Assembly: GCA_900320815.1 (NCBI GenBank)
Contig: ONTY01000065.1
Coordinates: 1 to 17,504 of the forward strand
From: an uncultured Pseudomonadota bacterium
GTDB taxonomy: Bacteria; Pseudomonadota; Gammaproteobacteria; Burkholderiales; Burkholderiaceae_C
Direction of reading: 5' to 3'
DNA length: 17,504 bases
The notes under the pieces are model-generated. The model was not told the origin of the DNA. It searched no databases and saw only the letters and a list, made by a program, of their open reading frames with translations. The position numbers were made by a program, and so were the translations under genes. This document shows positions 5,757 to 13,329 of the stretch, in pieces (positions within the stretch are counted from its first letter, which is position 1; every line of letters begins with the position of its first letter).

Positions 5757-7631
5757 TTACTGGGCGCCAGCCTCCTGGAGCATGGCAGCAATCGCATAGT
5801 GCTTTTTCGCGGCGGCCAGCTGCAGCGCCGTTTCCCCTTTGTTGTTTTTGAGATGCACGTCAGCGTCGCTTGCCAGCAGCAGGCGCACCGTGTCGGTGTG
5901 CCCGCGCAAGGAGGCTTCCATCAGCGGTGTGATACCGGCATGGTTGGCCTTGTCAATGTCTGCCCCTTTTTTGATGAGCAGCTTCACAATGGCGGTGCGC
6001 TCATGTGCCGCAGCATGCCAGAGCTCTGTGTTGCCATATTTATTCGCCATATTAACGGCGGCTTTTTCTGCCAGCAAAAACGCCACAATTTTTTTGTGCC
6101 CATACCATGCAGCATGCATCAAGGGTGTTGAGCCATAGGGATCATCCGCAAAATTGACGGCAGCGCCCTTGCCCACCAGAAACTGCACTGATTTCAAAGA
6201 ACCGCTGCGCGCCGCATCCGCCAGCGCGGCGCTGGCATCGGCGCCGCGCTCGAGCAACAACGAAATCATTTCCCGGTTGCGCGCAGGCACATTGCCTTTG
6301 CCGGAAAGCGCCAGCCCCAGTGCTGTGGAGGCGTTTTTCATGACTGCATTCACATCAGCGCCTTTATCCAGCAGCATGCGGACAATATCGATATGCCCGC
6401 GCCGGGCGGCGTTGGTGAGCGCCGTTTCGCCGGACAAGGCACCAGCAGCATTAATATCTGCGCCTTGGTCAATCAGAAACTGCACCATCTCTTTGCGTCC
6501 ATGCCATGCCGCGTACATCAAGGCTGTGCGCCCATGCACACGCCCATTTTTATCCTTGCCTTTTTCCACCATATCAGCACCATGCGCCAGCAGCAGTTTG
6601 GCAGCGGCAATATCACCCTGTTGTGCCGCTTTCATCAGGGCAGTTTCCCCTAGCGTGTCGGTGGCGTTGACATCTGCGCCCCAATTGAGCAACGCTTTGA
6701 TGGCACCTATATTTCCGGAAAATACCGCAAAATCCAGCAGTCGGTAGCCAGCCACGTGCTTATTGGCAAGAGGTTCATTGATGTCAGCACCGGCGTTCAA
6801 TAGCGCAATGAGCTTGGCCTCCTGTGCGCTGTTTTCCACATCCATCACGAATAAAAACCATCGGGCTGCTGCTGTGATGTCTGCTTTGAATTCTACATCG
6901 CGCGCCATACCATCAAGCAATCCCTGCCATGCAGCCGCATCCTCATGCACCAAGGCATATTGCAGTGTCGTGACCCTACCCAGCTCTATGCGGCTTTCAT
7001 CAAGAAATGGACTAAACGCTGGCGGCAGCCCCAGCATGTAGGGCACACCAAAATATTCTGGGAATGCGCCGGCATACTTCTCGCAGTCTTCAAGGTGTAT
7101 GCCGTACGATTGTGAATGCAGCCGCCATACGCTTTTCCAGCGTTCTTTTGAAAACAGCGGGGCGCGCGTGGCCAGCGCCACATCATCATACAAGGACGCC
7201 ATTGCAGCATGACGGATGCTGTTTTTGCCTGTGCTCAGCGAAGCAATATATCCTTGAGGTATATGCCTGCGATAATGCCCAATCCTGCGATTGAACAAAG
7301 CTGGCATGCGGGCAAGATATGGATCGGTCAAAGCGCAGGGATCGATAAAGTAGACACCTGTTTGTGCGCTCCACGGTGTCATCCCCGCAGCCCCCGCTAC
7401 GATGATGCCGAGTTTTATTTGTTTCTTCTCTTTCAACACCCATCCAGATGTATATGGATTGAAATCATGCTTTTGGATGACCGGCAACAATCCAAGATTT
7501 GGATAGTAATAAGAACGCTCGTCACTCGCCCCGTGCCGGCTAGGCGTTTCCCGATAGCTCAATGGCGATTTTATTGAATAACTTGGATAATATCTGATAT
7601 TTACCGTAATCTGGGGCGGAACAGCTAGCAA
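5757..7631 (-). CDS. Glycosyltransferase C-terminal domain fused to ankyrin repeats (second half of a split gene)
   Basis: This open frame of about 624 codons has no credible start of its own: the first possible one is a TTG at 7631 inside what looks like a membrane helix. Residues 1-180 resemble the soluble C-terminal domain of GT-C-type membrane glycosyltransferases: SDERSYYYPNLGLL, GVYFIDPCALTDPYLARMP, RIGHYRRHIPQGY and ATRAPLF. Residues ~180-265 are unassigned. From ~265 to the end there are about ten ankyrin repeats, with units such as GETALMKAAQQGDIAAAKLL, GADVNA and GSTPLMHAAWYGHKKIVAFL. The preceding gene (7540-8679) ends in the other frame. Removing one G from the seven-G run at 7648-7654 joins them into a 973-residue protein. 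In such a protein the ankyrin repeats would probably lie in the periplasm. Ankyrin arrays normally bind proteins; the partner is unknown. Confidence 0.8.
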   Translation of the reverse strand: MLAVPPQITVNIRYYPSYSIKSPLSYRETPSRHGASDERSYYYPNLGLLPVIQKHDFNPYTSGWVLKEKKQIKLGIIVAGAAGMTPWSAQTGVYFIDPCALTDPYLARMPALFNRRIGHYRRHIPQGYIASLSTGKNSIRHAAMASLYDDVALATRAPLFSKERWKSVWRLHSQSYGIHLEDCEKYAGAFPEYFGVPYMLGLPPAFSPFLDESRIELGRVTTLQYALVHEDAAAWQGLLDGMARDVEFKADITAAARWFLFVMDVENSAQEAKLIALLNAGADINEPLANKHVAGYRLLDFAVFSGNIGAIKALLNWGADVNATDTLGETALMKAAQQGDIAAAKLLLAHGADMVEKGKDKNGRVHGRTALMYAAWHGRKEMVQFLIDQGADINAAGALSGETALTNAARRGHIDIVRMLLDKGADVNAVMKNASTALGLALSGKGNVPARNREMISLLLERGADASAALADAARSGSLKSVQFLVGKGAAVNFADDPYGSTPLMHAAWYGHKKIVAFLLAEKAAVNMANKYGNTELWHAAAHERTAIVKLLIKKGADIDKANHAGITPLMEASLRGHTDTVRLLLASDADVHLKNNKGETALQLAAAKKHYAIAAMLQEAGAQ

Positions 7632-8679
7632 GGCAACACATACTATACCCCCCCGCTACTGTATAAAGTAATGCAGTTTTATTCGTGGTATTCCACAGTT
7701 TTGAAAGTGCAATGGCAATGACCGATGTCAGCAGCGATGTGGTCAAAAATCGCCCCTGCATATAATCGCCACCCACATTGCAAATATAAATAATCTGTAG
7801 CGCCACGCCAGCCATCAGCAGGCGAGGCAGGTGGTTTTTCCCAAGGACAAGAGAAATTGGCGCAGCCAGCATCACCGTGCCCAGCGTCAGCGGATCAACG
7901 CGGAAGCTATGTTTCAGATATTCCCAGCCCCGCGCCAGCATTTCAGCGCGCGGATAGCCCAGGTTGGTCTTGGCGATAGCTGTGTTGGGCACCAGCGAGC
8001 CGTAATAGATAAGTGAAAATGCCTCCCACACCAGCACCGGAATAATGGCAAGCAGGGCGAGTTTGATGGTATACCGCCAGCCGCTTGCCTTGTATGCCTG
8101 CCACAGCATCCAGAGTGAAGCTGGGGTGACGAGGAAAATGGAATCCGGCCTTGTAAGAAACAGCAGGCCATAGAGCATGCTGGTCTGGAAAAAGCGTTTG
8201 GCGGCATCCTGCTGCGTGAGAGCGACGAGCACGTAGGCGCACAGCAGCACATGCAGCAGCGGATTTTCCAGCCCACTGCTGGAATAATCGATAAAGGCGC
8301 GCGAAAGCAGCAGGGCGACAGAAGCAAAAATGCCCAGCACCACATTGCCGTGGCGCATGATTTTGAGCAGCAAAAACAGCGTACCCAGCAGACAGGCGTA
8401 GCTCAATGCCAGTGTGAACCAGTAGTGATGCTTGAAAATGCCAATGCCGGTGACCAGCAGCGCATACCAGAGCGGATGCGTGTACACCTGTACGCGCTCG
8501 CCCACATTCCACACTGGGCCATAGCCCTTCAAAAAATTGTCCACAGCGCGGAAAGTGATAAAAATATCATCTTCCAGCCAAGCCGTATTAATAAATACAT
8601 AAGTAAACGCAAGAAAAAATAAAAGCGGCACAATCCATGCCGCTTTGAACAGGGAACATATATTTTTTTGACGATTCAT
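7540..8679 (-). CDS. GT-C-type membrane glycosyltransferase, N-terminal half (frame-split)
   Basis: The 379-residue product is a polytopic membrane protein with around nine hydrophobic helices. After the first helix comes the acidic motif WLEDDIFITFRAVDNFLKG (residues 34-52) and WNVGERVQVYTHPLW, then SSGLENPLLH and FLTRPD. This resembles lipid-phosphosugar-dependent GT-C enzymes such as AftB-like arabinofuranosyltransferases, where the Asp in the first periplasmic loop is catalytic. The donor and acceptor are unknown. ATG 8679 is chosen because GGAG lies 8 bases upstream; the frame is open to 8754, but that part is a hairpin repeat. Translation shifts at a run of seven Gs within the last helix (LLYTVAGG), after which 31 unrelated residues precede the stop. 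With six Gs the frame continues into the C-terminal domain and ankyrin repeats. A run of seven As also lies within codons 4-6. Confidence 0.82.
   Translation of the reverse strand: MNRQKNICSLFKAAWIVPLLFFLAFTYVFINTAWLEDDIFITFRAVDNFLKGYGPVWNVGERVQVYTHPLWYALLVTGIGIFKHHYWFTLALSYACLLGTLFLLLKIMRHGNVVLGIFASVALLLSRAFIDYSSSGLENPLLHVLLCAYVLVALTQQDAAKRFFQTSMLYGLLFLTRPDSIFLVTPASLWMLWQAYKASGWRYTIKLALLAIIPVLVWEAFSLIYYGSLVPNTAIAKTNLGYPRAEMLARGWEYLKHSFRVDPLTLGTVMLAAPISLVLGKNHLPRLLMAGVALQIIYICNVGGDYMQGRFLTTSLLTSVIAIALSKLWNTTNKTALLYTVAGGYSMCCLASCSAPDYGKYQILSKLFNKIAIELSGNA
7648..7654 (-). other. Seven-G run at the frameshift point of the glycosyltransferase gene
   Basis: Seven Cs on the plus strand (Gs in the coding strand) follow codons for LLYTVA. 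With six or nine Gs the two halves join in frame through GGIVCVALLAVPP, a natural continuation of the membrane helix. With seven or eight the protein is truncated. The span 5757-8679 is 2923 bases; minus one it is 974 codons exactly. Confidence 0.8.
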
Positions 8680-8703
8680 TTCATAGACTCCACAAGAAAA
8701 CAT

Positions 8704-8750
8704 TCCATTGCCAGTGCAGGTTGCCGGCAATGGGACGATACTCAGATACC
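8704..8750 (+). repeat. Dispersed hairpin repeat, copy 5 (glycosyltransferase-gloA gap)
   Basis: CCATTGCC (8705-8712) and GGCAATGG (8726-8733) are perfect outer arms; the inner stem is mismatched. The tail is ACGATACTCAGATACC. It sits in the leader of the glycosyltransferase gene, 25 bases before its ATG. Confidence 0.7.
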
Positions 8751-8772
8751 TCATGGGTTCGCAGGAATGTTT

Positions 8773-9162
8773 TTAGCTGCCCTGCTCAATCAGTTCAATC
8801 TTGTAGCCATCCGGGTCGGCGGCGAAGGCGATGAAGCTGGTGCCGCCTTTGAGCGGCCCGGGTTCGCGCGTGATTTGGCCGCCCGCTGCACGGATGCGCT
8901 CGCAGGCGGCGCGCACGTCGGGCACGCCAATGGCAACGTGCCCGTACGCCGTGCCCATCTCGTAGGCGTCCACGCCCCAGTTGTAGGTCAGCTCAATTTC
9001 AGCTTGCGCTGGGTTGCCGCCCTCGTAGCCCAGGTAGACCAGCGTGTATTTGTATTCAGGGTTGTCAAAGCGGCGCAGCTCGCTCATGCCAAGCGCCTCG
9101 GTGTAAAAGTGGATAGAGCGTGCCAGGTCGCCCACGCGCAGCATGGTATGCAGAAGTTTCAT
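8773..9162 (-). CDS. gloA: Lactoylglutathione lyase (glyoxalase I)
   Basis: Glyoxalase I isomerises the hemithioacetal of methylglyoxal and glutathione to S-lactoylglutathione in the cytosol, the first step of methylglyoxal detoxification. The 129-residue protein covers both vicinal-oxygen-chelate modules. The four expected metal ligands are visible: His5 ([10 protein letters not shown]), Glu57 (AEIELTYNW), His75 (AYGHVAIGV) and Glu123 (GYKIELIE). They match the nickel-type bacterial enzyme, with one residue inserted relative to the E. coli numbering. The motif FYTEALGM and the end [11 protein letters not shown] are typical. The start is ATG 9162, and it is divergent from alaS across 136 bp. 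The next gene downstream, the glycosyltransferase, has the same orientation but is 93 bp away across a hairpin repeat, so an operon link is uncertain. Confidence 0.96.
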   Translation of the reverse strand: MKLLHTMLRVGDLARSIHFYTEALGMSELRRFDNPEYKYTLVYLGYEGGNPAQAEIELTYNWGVDAYEMGTAYGHVAIGVPDVRAACERIRAAGGQITREPGPLKGGTSFIAFAADPDGYKIELIEQGS

Positions 9163-9224
9163 AGGTGCGCATTGTGCCGCTGCGCCGCAGCATCATCCGC
9201 ACCGCACCGTGTGGGCGCCTTTCC

Positions 9225-9230
9225 TAGAAT
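9225..9230 (+). promoter_or_regulatory. Candidate -10 box (TAGAAT) for alaS
   Basis: TTTCCTAGAAT followed by GCGCCGC lies about 70 bases before the alaS ATG. It closely matches the element before the OmpA-like gene. No convincing -35 box is present. Confidence 0.45.
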
Positions 9231-9298
9231 GCGCCGCTTTGCGCCGCACTCTCCCTTTTCCCCTTGGGCGGCGGCAGCCCACTGTGACCACAACAACC

Positions 9299-11929
9299 AT
9301 GACTTCTCCCAAGCCCCCTTTCATGTCCGTGGCGGACATCCGCCAGGCGTTTCTGGACTTTTTTACGGCGCGCGGACACACGGCAGTGGCCTCCTCGCCG
9401 CTGGTGCCCATGAACGACCCCACGCTCATGTTCACCAACAGCGGCATGGTGCAGTTCAAGGACGTGTTCCTTGGCCGCGACACGCGCCCCTACACGCGTG
9501 CCACCAGCGTGCAGGCGTGCCTGCGCGCCGGCGGCAAGCACAACGACCTGGAAAACGTGGGCTACACCGCGCGCCACCACACTTTTTTTGAAATGCTGGG
9601 CAACTGGAGCTTTGGCGACTACTTCAACAAGCTGCCGCCCGAGCGCCTGCTGGCCACGGTGTATGCCGAAGACGACGAGGCGTATGACATCTGGACGCGC
9701 GACATCGGCCTGCCCGCAGAGCGCGTCGTGCGCATCGTCGACAACAAGGGCGGGCGCTACAAGAGCGACAACTTCTGGATGATGGCCGACACCGGCCCCT
9801 GCGGGCCGTGCAGCGAAGTGTTCTACGACCACGGCCCGCAGGTGCCCGGCGGCCCGCCCGGCAGCGCCGATGAAGACGGCGACCGCTTCATTGAAATCTG
9901 GAACCACGTGTTCATGCAGTTTGACATGGTGGAAAAAGACGGCATCGTCGTCCCCCTGCCCGCCCCCTGCGTGGACACGGGCATGGGGCTCGAGCGCATC
10001 GCCGCCATCTTGCAGGGCGTGCACAGCAACTACGAGATTGACCTGTTCCGGGCGCTGATTGCCGCTGCCGCGCGCGAAACCGGCTGCGGCGACCTTGCCG
10101 CGCCCTCGCTGCGCGTGATTGCCGACCACATCCGCGCCGCCGCCTTCCTGATTGCCGAGGGCGTGCTGCCCGGCAAGGACGGGCGCAACTACGTGCTGCG
10201 CCGCATCATCCGCCGCGCCATCCGCCACGGCTACAAGCTGGGGCAGAAAAAGCCCTTCTTCCACCTGCTCGTGCCCGATCTGGTGCAGCAGATGGGCGAC
10301 GCCTGGCCGCAGCTGCGTGAGCAGGAGGCAGCCGTGCAGCAGGCGCTGCTGGCCGAGGAAGAAGCCTTTGGCCAGACGCTGGAAAACGGCATGGCGCTGT
10401 TTGAGCGCGTCTGGACGCAGACCAAGAAAGACACCCCAAAAGGCGCCACTCCCACCCTCGGCGGGCAGCACATCTTCACCCTGGCCGACACCTACGGCTT
10501 TCCCGTGGACATGACCGCCGACATGGCGCGCGAGCTTGGCGCCGAGATGGACATGGACGGCTACGAGCAGGAGATGGCCGCGCAGCGCCAGAGGGCGCGC
10601 GCCGCCGCGCACTTCAAGATGCAGCGCCAGCTCGAGTACGAAGGCGAAGCGGGCGAGTTCACCGGTTACTCGCAACTGGCCGGACGCGCCACCGTGCGCG
10701 CGCTCTACAACGCCCATGACATTCCCGTCAAAGAACTGCGCGCAGGCGACGAAGGCGCCGTTGTGCTGGACATCACGCCCTTTTACGCCGAGAGCGGCGG
10801 CCAGGTGGGCGACGCCGGTCAGCTGGCCAGCGACGGCGGCGCCATCTTTGAGGTGCTGGACACGCAAAAAATCAAGGCTGGCGTGCACGGTCACCACGGA
10901 CGCCTGAGCGCGGGACTGCTGCGCGTGGGCGAGAGCGTCGCCACCCAGGTAGACACCGCCCGGCGCGCCGCCTGCGCGCGCAACCACAGCGCCACGCACC
11001 TCATGCACCGCGCACTGCGCGAAGTGCTGGGGGTGCATGTGCAGCAAAAAGGCTCGCTGGTGGACGCGGAAAAAACCCGCTTTGACTTCTCGCACCACAG
11101 CCCCATGACGCCAGAGCAGATTGCCGAGGTGGAGCAGCGCGTGAACGCCGCCATCTGCGCCAACGCCGCCACGCGCGTGCAGCACATGGGCATTGAGGAG
11201 GCACGCACCAGCGGCGCCATGATGCTTTTTGGCGAGAAATATGGCGAGAGCGTGCGCGTCGTGGACATCGGCGAGAGCCGCGAACTTTGCGGCGGCACGC
11301 ACGTGGCGCGCAGCGGTGACATTGGCTTTTTCAAAATCACCTCCGAGAGCGGCATCGGCGGCGGCATCCGCCGCGTGGAAGCCATCACCGGCGCCGGCGC
11401 CCTGGCCTGGGTGCAGCGCGCCGAGCACCAGCTTGCCGCCGCTGCCGCTGCGCTGCACACCACCGCCGCCGAGTTGCCAGAGCGCGTGCAGCAGGCCATC
11501 GAGCACACCCGTACCCTGGAGCGGCAACTGGCCAGCCTCACCGGCCAGCTGGCCAGCGCCCAAGGCAGCGGTCTGGCGGAAAAAGCTGTGGACGTGAGCG
11601 GCATCCACGTCCTTGCCAGCTGCGTTGACGCGCCTGATGCCGCTGCACTGCGCCAGATGCTCGACGACCTGCGCAGCCGCCTGCCTGCCGCTGCCGTGCT
11701 GCTGGCCGCCGTGCAGGCGGACGGCAAAGTGCAGCTTGCCGCCGGCTGCGCCAAAGAGGCCGTGGCGCGCGGCATCAAGGCGGGCGAACTCATGCGCTTT
11801 GCCGCCGGGCGGCTTGGCGGCAAAGGCGGCGGCAAAGCCGACATGGCCATGGGCGGCGCGCCCAGCAACGAAAACCTTGACGCAACGCTGGCCGCTGTGC
11901 CTTCGTGGGTGAAGGAGCAGTTGGGCTGA
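9299..11929 (+). CDS. alaS: Alanyl-tRNA synthetase
   Basis: AlaRS charges tRNA-Ala with alanine in the cytosol and clears mischarged Ser and Gly. The 876-residue protein is full length. The class II catalytic core begins with [13 protein letters not shown]. Motif 2 is visible at residues 91-108 ([18 protein letters not shown]) and motif 3 near residue 225 ([14 protein letters not shown]). The editing domain has the zinc-ligand segments NHSATHLMH (near residue 562) and CGGTH (664-668). The C-terminal DHHA1-type domain ends with [11 protein letters not shown] chose ATG 9299 because SVADIRQ is the usual family N-terminus; ATG 9323 is an alternative. No strong ribosome binding site precedes it. 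It is monocistronic: a divergent gene lies upstream and a strong terminator follows. Codon use is GC-rich and regular, as expected for a core gene. Confidence 0.98.
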   Translation: MTSPKPPFMSVADIRQAFLDFFTARGHTAVASSPLVPMNDPTLMFTNSGMVQFKDVFLGRDTRPYTRATSVQACLRAGGKHNDLENVGYTARHHTFFEMLGNWSFGDYFNKLPPERLLATVYAEDDEAYDIWTRDIGLPAERVVRIVDNKGGRYKSDNFWMMADTGPCGPCSEVFYDHGPQVPGGPPGSADEDGDRFIEIWNHVFMQFDMVEKDGIVVPLPAPCVDTGMGLERIAAILQGVHSNYEIDLFRALIAAAARETGCGDLAAPSLRVIADHIRAAAFLIAEGVLPGKDGRNYVLRRIIRRAIRHGYKLGQKKPFFHLLVPDLVQQMGDAWPQLREQEAAVQQALLAEEEAFGQTLENGMALFERVWTQTKKDTPKGATPTLGGQHIFTLADTYGFPVDMTADMARELGAEMDMDGYEQEMAAQRQRARAAAHFKMQRQLEYEGEAGEFTGYSQLAGRATVRALYNAHDIPVKELRAGDEGAVVLDITPFYAESGGQVGDAGQLASDGGAIFEVLDTQKIKAGVHGHHGRLSAGLLRVGESVATQVDTARRAACARNHSATHLMHRALREVLGVHVQQKGSLVDAEKTRFDFSHHSPMTPEQIAEVEQRVNAAICANAATRVQHMGIEEARTSGAMMLFGEKYGESVRVVDIGESRELCGGTHVARSGDIGFFKITSESGIGGGIRRVEAITGAGALAWVQRAEHQLAAAAAALHTTAAELPERVQQAIEHTRTLERQLASLTGQLASAQGSGLAEKAVDVSGIHVLASCVDAPDAAALRQMLDDLRSRLPAAAVLLAAVQADGKVQLAAGCAKEAVARGIKAGELMRFAAGRLGGKGGGKADMAMGGAPSNENLDATLAAVPSWVKEQLG

Positions 11930-11954
11930 ACGCCAAACCCTTTCCCAATGAAAA

Positions 11955-11982
11955 AGCCTTGGCGCATCGCCAAGGCTTTTTT
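11955..11982. terminator. Bidirectional rho-independent terminator after alaS
   Basis: AGCCTTGGCG and CGCCAAGGCT form a perfect 10-bp stem with loop CAT, followed by six Ts. Five As precede it, so it could also end minus-strand transcription coming from miaA. Confidence 0.92.
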
Positions 11983-11999
11983 GTTTTCGCCAAGTATCA

Positions 12000-12040
12000 C
12001 TTCATCGCCGGCTTTATAAGCCGGTAATGAAGCATTATAC
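12000..12040 (+). repeat. Dispersed hairpin repeat, copy 6 (alaS-miaA gap)
   Basis: CCGGCTT (12008-12014) and AAGCCGG (12018-12024) form a 7-bp stem with loop TAT. CTTCAT and ATGAAG add an outer stem beyond a 2-by-2 internal loop. The tail is GAAGCATTATAC. The variable stem pair is G-C. The tail overlaps the last codons and stop of miaA. Confidence 0.78.
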
Positions 12041-12862
12041 TGACGGGTATACGCTTTTCAGCGCCCGCACCACTTCTCCCGCCAACCCTTCCGCCGTGCT
12101 GCCCTCGTCCACGCAGATGCTGCGGCGCTGCGGCATGGCGCGCAGCCAGGTGAGTTGCCGCTTGGCAAGCTGGCGCGTGGCAGCGCAGGCTTTTTCGCGC
12201 AGCCACGCTGCATCCCTGCCTTCATCCAGCGCCTGCCACGCCTGCCGGTAGCCCACGCAGCGCATGGAGGGCAATGCCGGCGACAGGTCGCCGCGTGCAC
12301 GAAGCCGTCGCACTTCGTCCACAAAACCGGCGGCGAGCATGGCGTCAAAACGCGCGGCAATGCGCGCGTGCAGCCAGGCGCGACGGTGAGGCTCCAGCGC
12401 ACACAGCACGCCACCTTGTTCACCTTGCGCGCCCTGTTCGCCCTGCCTTTTTTGCAGCGCGGAAAGCGGGCGGCCCGTGAGCAGCCACACCTCCAGCGCG
12501 CGGCCTATGCGCTGGCTGTCCTGCGGCGCAATGCGCGCGGCGGCCTGCGGGTCAATGCGCGAGAGGATGCGATGCAGCGCCGCCCAGCCGCACCGCGCCG
12601 CCCTCGCCTCAATGCGCTGGCGCACGGCAGCGTCTGCCGCCGGCAGCGCGTCCAGCCCGTGCAGCAGCGCGTGGAAATACATCATGGTGCCGCCGACCAG
12701 CAGCGGCAGCCGCCCCCGCGCGCGAATCTCTGCCATCAGCCGGCGCGCATCGCGCACAAAGTCAGCGGCGCTGTACGGCTCCCGCGCCAGCGCCAGCGCC
12801 AGCGCGCTCTTGCCGCTGGCCGTCGGGCCGGCGAGGGCAATAAAGGGGATGGGAGGCAGCAT
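12035..12862 (-). CDS. miaA: tRNA dimethylallyltransferase MiaA with an internal in-frame deletion
   Basis: MiaA transfers a dimethylallyl group to A37 of tRNAs that read UNN codons. The protein has the Walker A loop GPTASGKS (residues 12-19) and later family segments: [44 protein letters not shown] and [16 protein letters not shown]. It is only 275 residues. After ALALALAR it jumps to [12 protein letters not shown], so compared with E. coli MiaA about 44 residues are missing. The loss removes the DSxxxYxxMDIGTAKP motif, including the catalytic Asp and substrate-binding residues, so activity is doubtful. GCGCCA is repeated in tandem at the junction, consistent with slippage. An imperfect repeat also encodes [12 protein letters not shown]. 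The start ATG overlaps the stop of the upstream gene (TGATG); a GTG at 12865 is an alternative. It may be a pseudogene or an assembly artefact. Confidence 0.88.
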   Translation of the reverse strand: MLPPIPFIALAGPTASGKSALALALAREPYSAADFVRDARRLMAEIRARGRLPLLVGGTMMYFHALLHGLDALPAADAAVRQRIEARAARCGWAALHRILSRIDPQAAARIAPQDSQRIGRALEVWLLTGRPLSALQKRQGEQGAQGEQGGVLCALEPHRRAWLHARIAARFDAMLAAGFVDEVRRLRARGDLSPALPSMRCVGYRQAWQALDEGRDAAWLREKACAATRQLAKRQLTWLRAMPQRRSICVDEGSTAEGLAGEVVRALKSVYPSV

Positions 12863-13266
12863 CACACCCTGGAGAGCACGTTGGCGCCATAAAAAAGGTT
12901 TCTTGCCGCAAACTCTGGCAGGCTCTCGGCCCGCAGCAGCGCCCGTGCCGCTGCCAGCGTCTCTGGATTTTTAATATTGTTTATTCCCCAGGCCGGTTCA
13001 GATAAAACAAACCTGGCATGAAAAACCCATTGCGGTGGCGGCATTCCCACTTCATTGCACAAAGCTTCCACTGTTGCCGCCACAAAAGCGGCAAACGCTG
13101 GATCGGCGCCCGGCACATTGGCCGGTTCGTCGCGGACGATTTTTCTTCTTGTGGCTTCGTCGGAGGCGCGGAAATTGTCGATGAATTGCGACCACGTCAA
13201 TGACGGGTCATTCGCGGCAGCTATATCGGCAGCCGCAAGCAAACCGTCTTCTTTTCTAAAAAGCAT
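12862..13266 (-). CDS. Conserved-looking hypothetical protein coupled to miaA
   Basis: I do not recognise this 134-residue protein with confidence. It is soluble, with no signal peptide or membrane helix. The N-terminal half is charged and helical ([23 protein letters not shown]). The middle has [24 protein letters not shown], and the end is [18 protein letters not shown]. That C-terminal pattern (P-x-F-x-x-RN-x-F, then a leucine and Arg-Val end) recalls small uncharacterised proteins sometimes found beside nucleotidyltransferase-type toxins. No such partner lies here. The start ATG 13266 lacks a clear ribosome binding site. Its stop overlaps the miaA start as TGATG, so the two are translationally coupled. 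Its codons near the start are more AT-rich than those of miaA, and it may be a recent arrival. Confidence 0.65.
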   Translation of the reverse strand: MLFRKEDGLLAAADIAAANDPSLTWSQFIDNFRASDEATRRKIVRDEPANVPGADPAFAAFVAATVEALCNEVGMPPPQWVFHARFVLSEPAWGINNIKNPETLAAARALLRAESLPEFAARNLFYGANVLSRV

Positions 13267-13329
13267 GATGAAATGGCACCAATCAATACATATTAAAATG
13301 GCGGAGAATGCGCCGCCACCAATACCAAT

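Noticed and set aside
9224..11608. Long minus-strand open frame (about 794 codons) opposite alaS
   Set aside because: Its composition (His, Ala, Gly, Val) is that of an antisense shadow of a GC-rich gene. alaS on the other strand is certain.
13299..13325. TGGCGG/CCGCCA hairpin followed by CCAATACC
   Set aside because: It has an ATACC-like end but lacks the TTGCCnGC/GCnGGC core and spacing of the dispersed family. It could be a distant relic.
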